Below, in pieces: positions 8,617 to 16,628 of a stretch of DNA of 64,000 bases (position 1 is its first letter; every line of letters begins with the position of its first letter). The notes under the pieces are model-generated. The model did no database searches, was not told the origin of the DNA, and worked only from the letters and a program-made list of their open reading frames with translations. Source of the stretch: Ignavibacteria bacterium (GTDB lineage Bacteria; Bacteroidota; Ignavibacteria; Tepidaquicellales; Tepidaquicellaceae); contig JADJYU010000005.1 in the NCBI GenBank assembly GCA_016719565.1, positions 62,001 to 126,000 of the forward strand, in the 5' to 3' direction. The position numbers and the translations under genes were made by a program.

Positions 8617-8638
8617 AAATTTAAGCATACTTAAATTT
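8617..8638. promoter_or_regulatory. Palindromic operator candidate of the metal operon
   Basis: A 22-bp inverted repeat whose 11-bp halves (AAATTTAAGCA and TACTTAAATTT) match at 10 of 11 positions. It sits 20 nt upstream of the DtxR-family start codon, where a repressor would block transcription. A further half-site, CTAAGTATGG, lies at 8599-8608. DtxR-family operators are typically palindromes of about 18-22 bp, so an autoregulatory site is likely; binding itself is inferred. Confidence 0.6.
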
Positions 8639-8720
8639 ATTTGCAAGGAAGTTGAAATATATTTGTAAATTAATCTGGACATCCGACTAAACATTTATTG
8701 AAACAATTAACGGTACTTTT

Positions 8721-8777
8721 TGAAATTTATTTATCATTTAAAATTTATCATTTGAAATCTATCATTTGAAATTTATT
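8721..8777. repeat. 14-bp tandem repeat in divergent spacer
   Basis: About four units of a 14-bp repeat (ATTTATCATTTGAA and close variants) lie between the metal operon and the metallophosphoesterase gene. The period is twice seven, like the heptamer tracts seen around 30-52 kb, and the same ATTTGTCATTTGAA unit recurs at about 34810. The rest of the 266-nt spacer holds the operator candidate and AT-rich sequence. Confidence 0.7.
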
Positions 8778-8862
8778 AACAGATACATTTCTTTAAGTGT
8801 CTGAAATAAATATTTTTGCTATTTTGAAACTATATTTCATATAAAACAGGTTAATTCAGCAT

Positions 8863-10152
8863 ATGTCACTCTGGAACAGAATTATATTTTTTACTACAGT
8901 ATTTACCATACTTTTCGTACTTCAGTACCTGTCTTTTAAGACTTTCCGGAATTTTTTAAAGAAAAAATTTCCCGGGAATGCAAATCTGAAGTATTTTTAT
9001 TTTTACCCGTTTATCTTATTTAACCTTCCTTATTTATATATTATATTTAATCTGATCTCAGGCACGAAAGCTCCTTACTGGGTTGTAAATTACGGGTATA
9101 TTCCGTTTTACATATTCCAGGGCGCAGTTATGTTCATAGGACTTTATCTCCTGATCGGTAAAATTATCAAAGCACCGTTTACAATTCCTTATTATATTCT
9201 CAATAAATTTGAATATTTTAAATCAAAATTCACAAAGGTCTCGGATTCCGTACCGGCTAAAAAAATTAATTCTTCACGCCGAACTTTCATTAAAACTTCA
9301 GCAGCATTTGTATCCGGTTACGCTTTCATAGGTGCTACTACAGGAGTTCTTAGTAAAAATGATTACATAATAGAGAATGTGGATCTGAGTATTGCGGGAC
9401 TGCCTGAAGAGTTGAAAGGAACTACAGTTTCTTTTATCAGCGACATCCATTCAGGACCGTACATGAATGAAAATCTTATGAGAGAATATTCTGAAATATT
9501 GAATGATCTTAATTCGGATTTAATTCTTATTTCAGGAGACCTTACAAATTCGCAGAAAGAAGAGGCGTTTCCTCTGGTAAATGCTTTTAAAGACCTTAAA
9601 GCAAAGTACGGTGTCTATTCTTCTCTCGGAAATCATGATTATTTTTCCGATGCGGAATTCATTTCAAAGGTCATCAATAATGAATCACCCATTAAAATTT
9701 TAAGAAATCAATCTGAACTTATTAATATTAATGGAAAAGATCTTTGTATTTTGGGAATCGAGGATACCCGGCAGAGCGGCTCTAATCCTGATAATGTTCT
9801 CATTAAATATCTAGATGATACAATAGACAATACTAAGAAAACATTTGCTGAAAAGAATCTGGAATTTGCTGAAATCCCAAAGATCGCATTATTTCATAAG
9901 CCGTATTTTTTTGAAGAATTAGAGAACAGAGGAATTGACCTTTATCTCAGCGGACATACACATGGCGGACAGGTTGTCCTTGCAAAATTCGGTGACATGA
10001 ATCTGTCTTTTGCAGGAGCTGTCAGTAAATATATTAGCGGATTGTATAAACTACCTGCATCACAAATGTACGTCTCCCGCGGAATAGGATGTGTAGCGCT
10101 TCCGCTTCGTCTGAATTGTCCGCCCGAAATTACAAAGATCAGACTTGTCTGA
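8863..10152 (+). CDS. Membrane-anchored metallophosphoesterase, YkuE/YaeI-like
   Basis: A 429-residue protein with a membrane N-terminus and a C-terminal calcineurin-like phosphoesterase domain. Three to four hydrophobic segments occupy residues about 5-110. Next comes SSRRTFIKTSAAFVSGYAF at about 136-154, a twin-arginine-like element inside the chain that probably precedes the extracytoplasmic domain. The metal-binding motifs are FISDIHSG (Asp194), ISGDLTNS, LGNHDYFS and LSGHTHGG. This architecture is common in proteins annotated as YkuE/YaeI-type phosphodiesterases that act on lipids such as UDP-diacylglucosamine or on phosphodiesters. The substrate is unknown. It ends 9 nt from the convergent cytochrome gene. 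Confidence 0.88.
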   Translation: MSLWNRIIFFTTVFTILFVLQYLSFKTFRNFLKKKFPGNANLKYFYFYPFILFNLPYLYIIFNLISGTKAPYWVVNYGYIPFYIFQGAVMFIGLYLLIGKIIKAPFTIPYYILNKFEYFKSKFTKVSDSVPAKKINSSRRTFIKTSAAFVSGYAFIGATTGVLSKNDYIIENVDLSIAGLPEELKGTTVSFISDIHSGPYMNENLMREYSEILNDLNSDLILISGDLTNSQKEEAFPLVNAFKDLKAKYGVYSSLGNHDYFSDAEFISKVINNESPIKILRNQSELININGKDLCILGIEDTRQSGSNPDNVLIKYLDDTIDNTKKTFAEKNLEFAEIPKIALFHKPYFFEELENRGIDLYLSGHTHGGQVVLAKFGDMNLSFAGAVSKYISGLYKLPASQMYVSRGIGCVALPLRLNCPPEITKIRLV

Positions 10153-10160
10153 TCGGCTCT

Positions 10161-11147
10161 TTAATACGGCGGAATTCCCGTCGGATCAAATCTCTGAACA
10201 AGATTCTTTACCGGCTTCTGTGTCATCAGATAATCATATACTGCGCCCAGATCTTCATCCGTACTTACGTTATAAAAAGTCCACGGCATTATCGAATTAA
10301 AATCTCCGTCTTTCACATGTATATTTTGCGCTTCAGAAGTTGAGTAACTCCTGAACTTTTGAATGAATTGCTCTTTAGTCCAGTTTCCAATACCTGTTTC
10401 TTTATCCGGTGAAATATTTACTGACCTGACAATTCCTCCGTTAGGTCCGGGAAACTCTTTTCCTCCTGAGAATTCCTTGCCTTTTATAAATTCACCTTTC
10501 TCCATTGGAGAGTGACAAAACATACATCCGCCTGAATAATATTGTCCAAGAGCAACAGTATTGGATTTATCCGGTAATTTTTTAAAATCAGGTTTCGTAG
10601 GTATTGTTCTGAAAATTAAACTCACAGGAAATTTCAAATCATGTTTGGGAATTTCATTTTTTATCGGAGGTAATGTTCTGATATATGCAATTATAGCTTT
10701 GATATCTTCTTCATCCATATTTCTGAAATACATATACGGCATCATAGGACCAAGCGGTTCCCCGTCCCTGTCAACTCCCATTGTAATTGCTCTGAATATT
10801 TCACCGTCCGTCCAGTTACCGAGTCCCGTTTCCTTATCTGAAGTGATGTTTTTTGCAATTACTGTCCCTGCTCCTTCACCGTAATCCATTCCGCCCATTC
10901 CTTCAGTTCCCGGTACTACGGGTCCCGCAAATTTATTGAAATCTCTCTGTGAATGGCAGTCTATACAGGAAGCATATCCTATTGCAAGATATTTTCCGCG
11001 TTCGATCATTTCCGGAGTTGATATAATTTTTAATTCCGGCGCCGGACCTACATCGGGATATTTCGAATTAATATAAATATAACCTGAAATTAAAAACACA
11101 ACTAATAAACCTGCCAGTATTCCAAAAATTTTTAAAAGTTTTTTCAT
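10161..11147 (-). CDS. Di-haem cytochrome c, membrane-anchored
   Basis: A 328-residue periplasmic electron carrier with an uncleaved N-terminal anchor (residues about 4-27). Two CxxCH haem-attachment motifs, CIDCH at 61-65 and CMFCH at 208-212, mark two tandem class-I cytochrome domains. Candidate distal methionines occur in GPMMPYMYF after the first and SIMPWTFYNVS after the second. The two domains share the NITSDKETGLGNWTDGEI and NISPDKETGIGNWTKEQF segments, so they arose by internal duplication. Such proteins are commonly subunits of periplasmic dehydrogenases or terminal oxidase feeders. No partner dehydrogenase is adjacent, so the donor and acceptor are unknown. Confidence 0.92.
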   Translation of the reverse strand: MKKLLKIFGILAGLLVVFLISGYIYINSKYPDVGPAPELKIISTPEMIERGKYLAIGYASCIDCHSQRDFNKFAGPVVPGTEGMGGMDYGEGAGTVIAKNITSDKETGLGNWTDGEIFRAITMGVDRDGEPLGPMMPYMYFRNMDEEDIKAIIAYIRTLPPIKNEIPKHDLKFPVSLIFRTIPTKPDFKKLPDKSNTVALGQYYSGGCMFCHSPMEKGEFIKGKEFSGGKEFPGPNGGIVRSVNISPDKETGIGNWTKEQFIQKFRSYSTSEAQNIHVKDGDFNSIMPWTFYNVSTDEDLGAVYDYLMTQKPVKNLVQRFDPTGIPPY

Positions 11148-11230
11148 TTAATTTTATTAGTTTATTTATAAATATGTTATAATAATATTGTGTAAAATAT
11201 AAATTTTAATTTAAATATTCCATAAACCGT

Positions 11231-11824
11231 ATGAAAAAAATTCTTATCGCTTCTTCCAATGCAGATAAAGTAAAAGAGATCCGTACACTGGTCTCTGATT
11301 TAAAAGAATATGAAATTATTTCACCCGCTGACTTCGGGATTTTTCCGGTAGTGGAAGAGAATGGATTCACGCTTGAGGAGAATTCGCTCATCAAAGCAAA
11401 AGCATTTCATAAAGTTTTTGGATACCCGGTAATATCAGATGATACCGGCTTGTTTACGGATGCGCTTAACGGCGAGCCTGGAGTGTATTCTGCAAGATAC
11501 GCAGGTTTAGATGCTGACTACACTGACAATTACAAAAAACTGCTTATTAATCTGAATGAAGTCAGCGGTCCAAACCGCAAAGCGAATTTTAAAAGTGTGA
11601 TTTGCTATTTGACTGAAGGAGATGAGTATAATTTTTTTGAAGGAATTTGTAATGGCAGCATCATCAGAGATCCAAAAGGCGGAAATGGATTTGGCTATGA
11701 CCCTGTGTTTATTCCGGATGGTTTCAATAAGACTTTTGCGGAATTAACCGAAGAAGAAAAAAATAAAATTTCTCACAGAGGAAATGCTTTAAGAAAGCTT
11801 AAAGAGTTTTTAATTAACGGCTGA
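11231..11824 (+). CDS. rdgB: XTP/dITP diphosphatase
   Basis: Hydrolyses non-canonical purine nucleotides (dITP, XTP) to monophosphates, keeping them out of DNA. The 197 residues start with KKILIASSNADKVKEIR, the Ham1/RdgB opening in which the S/T-x-N-x-x-K stretch binds phosphate. The protein contains EENGFTLEENSLIKAKAF, VISDDTGLFTDALNGEPGVYSARYAG (metal and base recognition), GGNGFGYDPVF and the C-terminal ISHRGNALRKLKEF. Length is typical. Its last 11 bp overlap the end of the convergent sialidase-like gene. Confidence 0.95.
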   Translation: MKKILIASSNADKVKEIRTLVSDLKEYEIISPADFGIFPVVEENGFTLEENSLIKAKAFHKVFGYPVISDDTGLFTDALNGEPGVYSARYAGLDADYTDNYKKLLINLNEVSGPNRKANFKSVICYLTEGDEYNFFEGICNGSIIRDPKGGNGFGYDPVFIPDGFNKTFAELTEEEKNKISHRGNALRKLKEFLING

Positions 11825-13235
11825 GTAAATTTTCAATATTCATAATACCTGCATAAAGATCATAGTTACCGTTCCTTCCGTCAGTCCAAACTGCTATAAG
11901 ATCTTTTCCTGAAATTACAAATGAATTATAATCTCCGAAATATCTGTCAACTGCAATGTCAGACGGTTTATAAGGAGCTGTTGATATCAGATGATCATTA
12001 AAAGTTTTACAACCGTCTGAAGAAACGGATATAAAAGATTCTGAAAATTCATTGTTCACATCATTTCTCGAATCCTGATAAAATATATATACATTACCTG
12101 CTTCATCAGAAGTTATTACCGGCAGATACTGATCATTACCTGTAGTATCCTTACTGATTTTTTTCGGCTCATCAAATTCAGAATTATTCTTTATTAATCT
12201 GGTAAGAAATATATCCGAAATATCACTGTCATTTTTTTTTGCCGAATAAACTATTAATATTTCATTACCCTTTGAAATGCAGAGAGATGGCTCGGAATTT
12301 ATTCTTATTCCTTCGGATGAACCGGACTTTAATACATTTCTGTTGCCCGCAGGTTTTCCGGCGGATTTAATTTCAAGATTTTTATCAATCGCTGTCCAGC
12401 TTCGGCCTTCATCATTTGATTTTACGGCAGAGATACTTTTCCCGTCATTTACATAAGTCATATATAGTATGCCGTTATAATCTTCAGTCATCGCGCTGAA
12501 ATGAGCCCTGTCATCTGATACAATAACAGGTTCTGAGAATGAACTCCCGTTGTCTCTGCTTGATGAAATTTTTATAAAAGACTTAAGTCCTGAGACTTCC
12601 GTCCAGATAACAAATATTACATCTTTTCCGCTGATAAAAACTTTTGGTTTATCAATCTTCTGCTGAATAGTCCTGTTGACAGCAATTAATTTTAATTCAT
12701 TATTCCATGTAATTCCGTTATCAGCCGACTTTGCGAAAAATAATCCGTCCCTTTTATTATCGTACAGATCATATTGCACCGCAGTAAAATAAAGAGTACC
12801 GGACTTGTCATATTCCAGCCACGGATCAGAATAAGAAGACGCCTTAAACAAAGGAGACAGCGGTATTAAATGCGCGTTCCACTCTCTGCCTTTATTATGG
12901 GAAATAAACAATCTCGCGTTATTATTATCTGCTGTAAAATCATTTGCGCAAACGGCAAGAATATTATTGTTTACAGGACTGCATTTGATTAATGGCTCTG
13001 ATACGCCGGGCAATTGATTCAGTCTGATATTTATAACGGCTCCTGATGTGGAAATATCCTTTCCGGAATATTCTCTGACCTTACCGAATTTTTCATTATA
13101 CAGATAATTTCTCGGCGACATCTGCACCTCCGGTTCTGATAATTTATTTTTTGATAAATTTAAATAAATAAATCCGGCTCCGAAAATGAACAGAGATAAA
13201 AATACAGGCACTATTTTTTTGATATTCTTAATCAT
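11814..13235 (-). CDS. Sialidase-fold exported protein with Asp-box repeats
   Basis: A 473-residue exported protein with an N-terminal anchor or signal (residues about 8-27, VPVFLSLFIFGAGFIYLNL). Five Asp-box-like turns are visible (SHNKGREW, SADNGITW, SSRDNGSSF, SNDEGRSW, SSDGCKTF), indicating a BNR/sialidase-type beta-propeller; the arginine triad of true sialidases cannot be confirmed. I start it at the ATG at 13235-13233. An in-frame start 66 nt earlier would translate the tRNA-Arg gene (adding DKPADYGSAFRSS...), whereas the hydrophobic segment begins right after the 13235 start. Only 5 nt separate that ATG from the encoded tRNA CCA. The function of the propeller is unknown. Confidence 0.75.
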   Translation of the reverse strand: MIKNIKKIVPVFLSLFIFGAGFIYLNLSKNKLSEPEVQMSPRNYLYNEKFGKVREYSGKDISTSGAVINIRLNQLPGVSEPLIKCSPVNNNILAVCANDFTADNNNARLFISHNKGREWNAHLIPLSPLFKASSYSDPWLEYDKSGTLYFTAVQYDLYDNKRDGLFFAKSADNGITWNNELKLIAVNRTIQQKIDKPKVFISGKDVIFVIWTEVSGLKSFIKISSSRDNGSSFSEPVIVSDDRAHFSAMTEDYNGILYMTYVNDGKSISAVKSNDEGRSWTAIDKNLEIKSAGKPAGNRNVLKSGSSEGIRINSEPSLCISKGNEILIVYSAKKNDSDISDIFLTRLIKNNSEFDEPKKISKDTTGNDQYLPVITSDEAGNVYIFYQDSRNDVNNEFSESFISVSSDGCKTFNDHLISTAPYKPSDIAVDRYFGDYNSFVISGKDLIAVWTDGRNGNYDLYAGIMNIENLLSR

Positions 13236-13240
13236 TGATC

Positions 13241-13315
13241 TGGTACCCCGTAGAAGATTCGAACTTCTAAATGCAGATCCGTAGTCTGCCGGTTTATCCA
13301 TTAGCCTAACGGGGC
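13241..13315 (-). tRNA. tRNA-Arg (anticodon ACG), CCA encoded
   Basis: A complete cloverleaf on the minus strand: acceptor GCCCCGT pairs with ACGGGGT (one G-U), anticodon stem GCAGA/TCTGC around loop CTACGGA with anticodon ACG, variable loop ATTT, T-arm AGAAG-TTCGAAT-CTTCT, discriminator A and a genomically encoded CCA at 13243-13241. ACG (read as ICG after deamination) decodes CGN codons. It lies immediately upstream of the sialidase-like gene in the same direction. Confidence 0.95.
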
Positions 13316-13450
13316 AGATAGCAAAATTAATTTTTTCAGAGTGTAATAAAAAGGAAAAACCAAATTTACAGTGGATCAGTTAACAATAAAAATATTAATG
13401 TTACAATTTATTTCAATCTTAAATATATTTGCCTCATAATTATTATCAGA

Positions 13451-14095
13451 ATGAAAATAATTTCCGAATCCATTAAAATTGAAAAGACTGCAAAGTATTA
13501 TGTGCGGCCTGCTGAATCCGGACATATAGGAACTGTCTGGTTCCTCTTACACGGCTATGCTCAGCTTGCCGGTGAATTCCTGACGGAATTTGATTTCATA
13601 AATAGTAATGATCAAATGCTTGTAGCTCCGGAAGGTCTTTCAAGATTTTATTTCAAAAACAAAATCGGCGCATCATGGATGACAAAGGAAGACAGGGAAA
13701 ATGAGATCAGTGACTACATTAATTATCTTAACATACTAACTGACAGGATTAAATCAGAATATGACATTAGTAAATCTGAATTTAACCTGCTCGGTTTTTC
13801 ACAGGGCGTTCATACTGCTGTAAGATATTTTATAAACGGAAATCATTTTTTTGATAATCTCTTATTATGCTCATCTGACTTTCCTAAAGATGCGGATTTT
13901 CCTTTGCTGAGGGAAAAGCTGTCAGAGTCAAAAATGTTTTACATTCACGGCACTTCAGATCCCGTTATCTCTGAATCGACTTACAACGTCAGCGCTGAAT
14001 TATTAAATAAGAATAATATTAATTTCAGCAGGATAAAATTTGAAGGCGGACACATGGTGAATAAAGATATCCTGTCTGAACTGTTTTTGAAATAA
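13451..14095 (+). CDS. Alpha/beta-hydrolase, phospholipase/carboxylesterase type
   Basis: A 214-residue cytoplasmic alpha/beta-hydrolase. Visible parts are WFLLHGYAQLAGEFL (oxyanion-hole region, residues about 30-44), the nucleophile elbow LLGFSQG (Ser at about 118), MFYIHGTSDPVI (acid Asp region, about 157-168) and a terminal GGHMVNKD with the catalytic His. This is the Ser-Asp-His order of the carboxylesterase/phospholipase family (YpfH-like). No signal peptide is seen. Substrate is unknown. A strong hairpin terminator follows at once. Confidence 0.88.
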   Translation: MKIISESIKIEKTAKYYVRPAESGHIGTVWFLLHGYAQLAGEFLTEFDFINSNDQMLVAPEGLSRFYFKNKIGASWMTKEDRENEISDYINYLNILTDRIKSEYDISKSEFNLLGFSQGVHTAVRYFINGNHFFDNLLLCSSDFPKDADFPLLREKLSESKMFYIHGTSDPVISESTYNVSAELLNKNNINFSRIKFEGGHMVNKDILSELFLK

Positions 14096-14130
14096 AAAGA
14101 GTATCCGCTTAATAAAAACGGATACTCTTT
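14096..14130. terminator. Bidirectional terminator between esterase and rpoD
   Basis: A 12-bp perfect stem (AAAGAGTATCCG at 14096-14107 and CGGATACTCTTT at 14119-14130) with an 11-nt loop, ending in T on one side and starting in A on the other. It lies between the convergent esterase and rpoD genes and can serve both. Confidence 0.88.
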
Positions 14131-14154
14131 AAAATTTGTATATGAAATTTCTTT

Positions 14155-15012
14155 TTACTGACCTAAATAAGCTTTCAGCGCTTTGCTTCTTGACGCCTGT
14201 CTTAATCTTCTGATTGCTTTTTCCTTGATCTGTCTTACTCTTTCTCTTGTAAGTTTATACTTATCTCCTATTTCTTCAAGTGTCAGCGGATTTTCTTTTT
14301 CAAGACCGTAATAAAGCTTCACCACTTCCTTTTCTCTCTGCGATAATGTATCCAGTGCTCTGTCAATCTCAATCCTCAGAGAATCCTTCAGCAGAGCTAC
14401 ATCAGGCATCTTCTCCTGTTTATCAGGCATAATGTCAATAAGCTTGGTATCTTCGCCGTGAATGCTCGGAGCGTCCATTGAGACATGTCCGCCGGAGTTT
14501 TTTAAAGTCTCCTGCACTTCATATACACTCATATCAAGCTTTTCGGCAATTTCCAGAACGTTTGGCACTCTCTCATTTCTCTGCTCAAGTTCGCTGATGG
14601 TCTTTGCGATCTTACTTTTTTGCTGAACTATATTAAGCGGAAGTCTCACTACTCTTGACTGTTCTGCTAATGCCTGCAGAATAGACTGTCTTATCCACCA
14701 TACAGCGTATGATATAAATTTAAATCCTCTTGTTTCGTCAAATTTTTTAGCAGCTTTTATTAAACCGAGATTGCCTTCATTTATAAGATCATTCAGAGAG
14801 AGTCCCTGATTCTGATATTGCTTGGCAACACTGACTACAAATCTGAGATTTGCTTTGACCAGAAGGTCAAGAGCTTTCTTATCATTTTTTTTAATCCTCT
14901 TTGCGCAATCAATTTCCTGATCAACTGTAAGCGGAGTGGTTTTACTGATTTCCTTCAAATAAATATCAGTAGACTGATTTTCTCTGCTTGTATACTGTTT
15001 GCCTAATTTCAT
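14155..15012 (-). CDS. rpoD: Primary sigma factor, Bacteroidota-type RpoD
   Basis: Housekeeping sigma factor that directs RNA polymerase to promoters. At 285 residues it lacks region 1.1, as is usual for Bacteroidota primary sigma factors. Region 1.2 begins STDIYLKEISKTTPLT (about 14-29). Region 2 includes NDLINEGNLGLIKAAKKFD and GFKFISYAVWWIRQSILQAL. Region 3 covers NIVQQKSKIAKTISELEQ. Region 4 ends in LTLEEIGDKYKLTRERVRQIKEKAIRRLR, the -35 recognition helix-turn-helix. It lies between a terminator and a PIN-family gene whose reconstructed reading frame ends 3 nt upstream of the rpoD start. Confidence 0.95.
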   Translation of the reverse strand: MKLGKQYTSRENQSTDIYLKEISKTTPLTVDQEIDCAKRIKKNDKKALDLLVKANLRFVVSVAKQYQNQGLSLNDLINEGNLGLIKAAKKFDETRGFKFISYAVWWIRQSILQALAEQSRVVRLPLNIVQQKSKIAKTISELEQRNERVPNVLEIAEKLDMSVYEVQETLKNSGGHVSMDAPSIHGEDTKLIDIMPDKQEKMPDVALLKDSLRIEIDRALDTLSQREKEVVKLYYGLEKENPLTLEEIGDKYKLTRERVRQIKEKAIRRLRQASRSKALKAYLGQ

Positions 15013-15015
15013 AAT

Positions 15016-15473
15016 CTATTTATTTATTTTTAATATTTTACCTGGTGAATTAAACTTTATAATTTCTTCTTTATTGATTAGCTGTATTTTCAGATACTTT
15101 GCCGGATCAGAATATTTTTCATGATCCAGTGTCAGCAGAGATAATTTGGTTTCGGCGCACATTGCAAGCACAAGCGCATCTCTGTAATTATTGTCTGGAT
15201 TTTTTTTTTTATCAATCTAAGAATTTCTCCGATTTTTACTGAGTATCTGAAAGGTATCCCCAAAATATTTACGCCCATGAAAGAGTTTTTTGCGAGCTCT
15301 GTATCTTTTTTGCTTATACAACCTGAAAAAATTTCTGATGCATTTATTACTGAAGTGTAACATTCAAATAACTTCAGACACTTCGACAACAAGGTATCTT
15401 TTGTTATTGTTCCGTATTCAGTTTTATCAGTAAAAATATCCGTATCCAGAAATATCTCATACTTACTTTTCAT
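15016..15473 (-). pseudogene. PIN-domain protein, frameshifted at an A11 run
   Basis: A PIN-fold RNase (VapC-like) gene in two frames. The first part (from 15473) gives FLDTDIF with the first acidic residue, NASEIF with the second, and GEILRLIKKK, after which the frame degenerates. At the A-run (plus-strand T's at 15200-15210) a shift of -1, or one extra A, continues as NPDNNYRDALVLAMCAETKLSLLTLDHEKY, with the missing acidic residues, and runs to a TAG at 15018-15016. So one base is missing relative to an intact gene of about 152 residues. The in-frame product stops at 15132 and lacks two catalytic acids. Either a real loss, a phase-variable run, or an assembly deletion. Confidence 0.75.
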
Positions 15474-15502
15474 GTAATCTTAGAATATTAATTATTCCTG
15501 AA

Positions 15503-15622
15503 CTATAAGTTAATGTACTGCTTCAGGACTTTATCAGAAACTAAAAGCTCAATAATATAATTATCGAGCTTTATTTTTCTAAATTCTTTTTTCAATAAAT
15601 TATGATCCTCTTCAACGGTCAT
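15503..15622 (-). CDS. Small ORF upstream of the PIN gene
   Basis: A 39-residue ORF, MTVEEDHNLLKKEFRKIKLD...KVLKQYINL, starting at an ATG 55 nt after rplW and ending 29 nt before the PIN gene on the same strand. The position and the charged helical composition fit a short or truncated antitoxin for the PIN protein, but it lacks any recognisable DNA-binding domain. It may be a remnant. I do not recognise a family. Confidence 0.35.
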   Translation of the reverse strand: MTVEEDHNLLKKEFRKIKLDNYIIELLVSDKVLKQYINL

Positions 15623-15676
15623 ATGATTTATAATTTTGAATACCCGGAGAATTGATCAGTCCGGAAAGGAAAAAAA

Positions 15677-15973
15677 TTATTCTATATTACCGAGAAAATC
15701 TATTTTATCTTCCTTATGCAAAGTTACAATCGCTTTTTTTCTGTCAGCTCTGTATCCTTCGAATCTGCCTTTTCTTGTCATCTGGGATTTCTTCTTTCCT
15801 TTGGAAACAAGAGTATTCACTTCCCTGACTCTGACATTGAACTTATCCTGAACTGCTTTTTTAATTTCGATCTTGTTGCTTTTCATACCTACTTCAAATG
15901 TATACTGGTTCAGTGTTTCCTGAACCACTGTATTCTTTTCGGTAATTAACGGTCTTATTAATATTGTTTTCAT
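15677..15973 (-). CDS. rplW: Ribosomal protein L23
   Basis: 50S subunit protein at the polypeptide exit tunnel, where it docks trigger factor and SRP. The 98 residues begin KTILIRPLITEKNTVVQE and contain NQYTFEVGMKSNKIEIKKAVQDKFNVRVREVNTL, then the basic GKKKSQMTRKGRFEGYRADRKKAIVTL, all family-typical. It follows rplD by 23 nt. Unusually it is the last ribosomal gene of the block: rplB, rpsS, rplV and others that normally follow are absent, and TA-like genes and rpoD come next. Confidence 0.97.
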   Translation of the reverse strand: MKTILIRPLITEKNTVVQETLNQYTFEVGMKSNKIEIKKAVQDKFNVRVREVNTLVSKGKKKSQMTRKGRFEGYRADRKKAIVTLHKEDKIDFLGNIE

Positions 15974-15996
15974 AATCTGTATATTTATCAGACGAT

Positions 15997-16626
15997 TTAA
16001 TTTAATAAACTCTTACAAAGTACATCTACTGCGGATTTTTGCATTAGTATCAGTTTGTTGTTTAGAAGATCATAAGTAGAAGCCTTATCCGAGATCATTA
16101 CATTGAGTTTCGGGATATTTCTTCCGGACTTATAAACGTTTTCATTGTTTTCAGCAGTAAGCAAAAGTGTTTTCGTTTCATCGATCTTCAGAGACTTTAA
16201 AATATTTATAATATCTTTAGTCTTAGGTGCTTCAAAAGTAAAATCCTGAATTATCATGATCTCATTTTCCTTGGCTTTAATGCTTAATGCGCTTCTTCTT
16301 GCAAGTCTCGCTGCTTTTTTAGGAAGCTTAAGCTTATATGTGTGAGGTCTTGGTCCGAAAATAGTACCTCCGCCAACCATAAGCGGTGATCTGCTTGTTC
16401 CCTGTCTGGCTCTTCCGGTTCCTTTCTGACGGAATGGCTTTTTACCGCCTCCTCTTACTTCGCTTCTTTCTTTTGTCTTATGAGTACCCTGTCTTTGATT
16501 TGACAGATATCTTCTTACCGCCTGATAGATCAGGTGATGATTCGGCTCAATCTCAAAAATTTCGCCCGGCAGATTTACTGATTCACCGGATTCCGTACCA
16601 TCAAGTTTAAATACTTTAAATTCCAT
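15997..16626 (-). CDS. rplD: Ribosomal protein L4
   Basis: 50S protein that lines the exit tunnel; in some bacteria it also represses its own operon. The 209 residues show the expected NQRQGTHKTKERSEVRGGG, then KKPFRQKGTGRARQGTSRSP (the tunnel-reaching loop, about 58-82), GGGTIFGPRPHTY and a C-terminal Rossmann-like domain with LLLTAENNENVYKSGRNIP. Length is normal. It lies 2 nt downstream of rplC and before rplW in the S10 order. Confidence 0.97.
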   Translation of the reverse strand: MEFKVFKLDGTESGESVNLPGEIFEIEPNHHLIYQAVRRYLSNQRQGTHKTKERSEVRGGGKKPFRQKGTGRARQGTSRSPLMVGGGTIFGPRPHTYKLKLPKKAARLARRSALSIKAKENEIMIIQDFTFEAPKTKDIINILKSLKIDETKTLLLTAENNENVYKSGRNIPKLNVMISDKASTYDLLNNKLILMQKSAVDVLCKSLLN

Positions 16627-16628
16627 TT

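Noticed and set aside
13236..13301. Longer N-terminus of the sialidase-like protein
   Set aside because: The extra 22 codons are the tRNA-Arg gene read in frame; the hydrophobic signal segment starts after the internal ATG at 13235.
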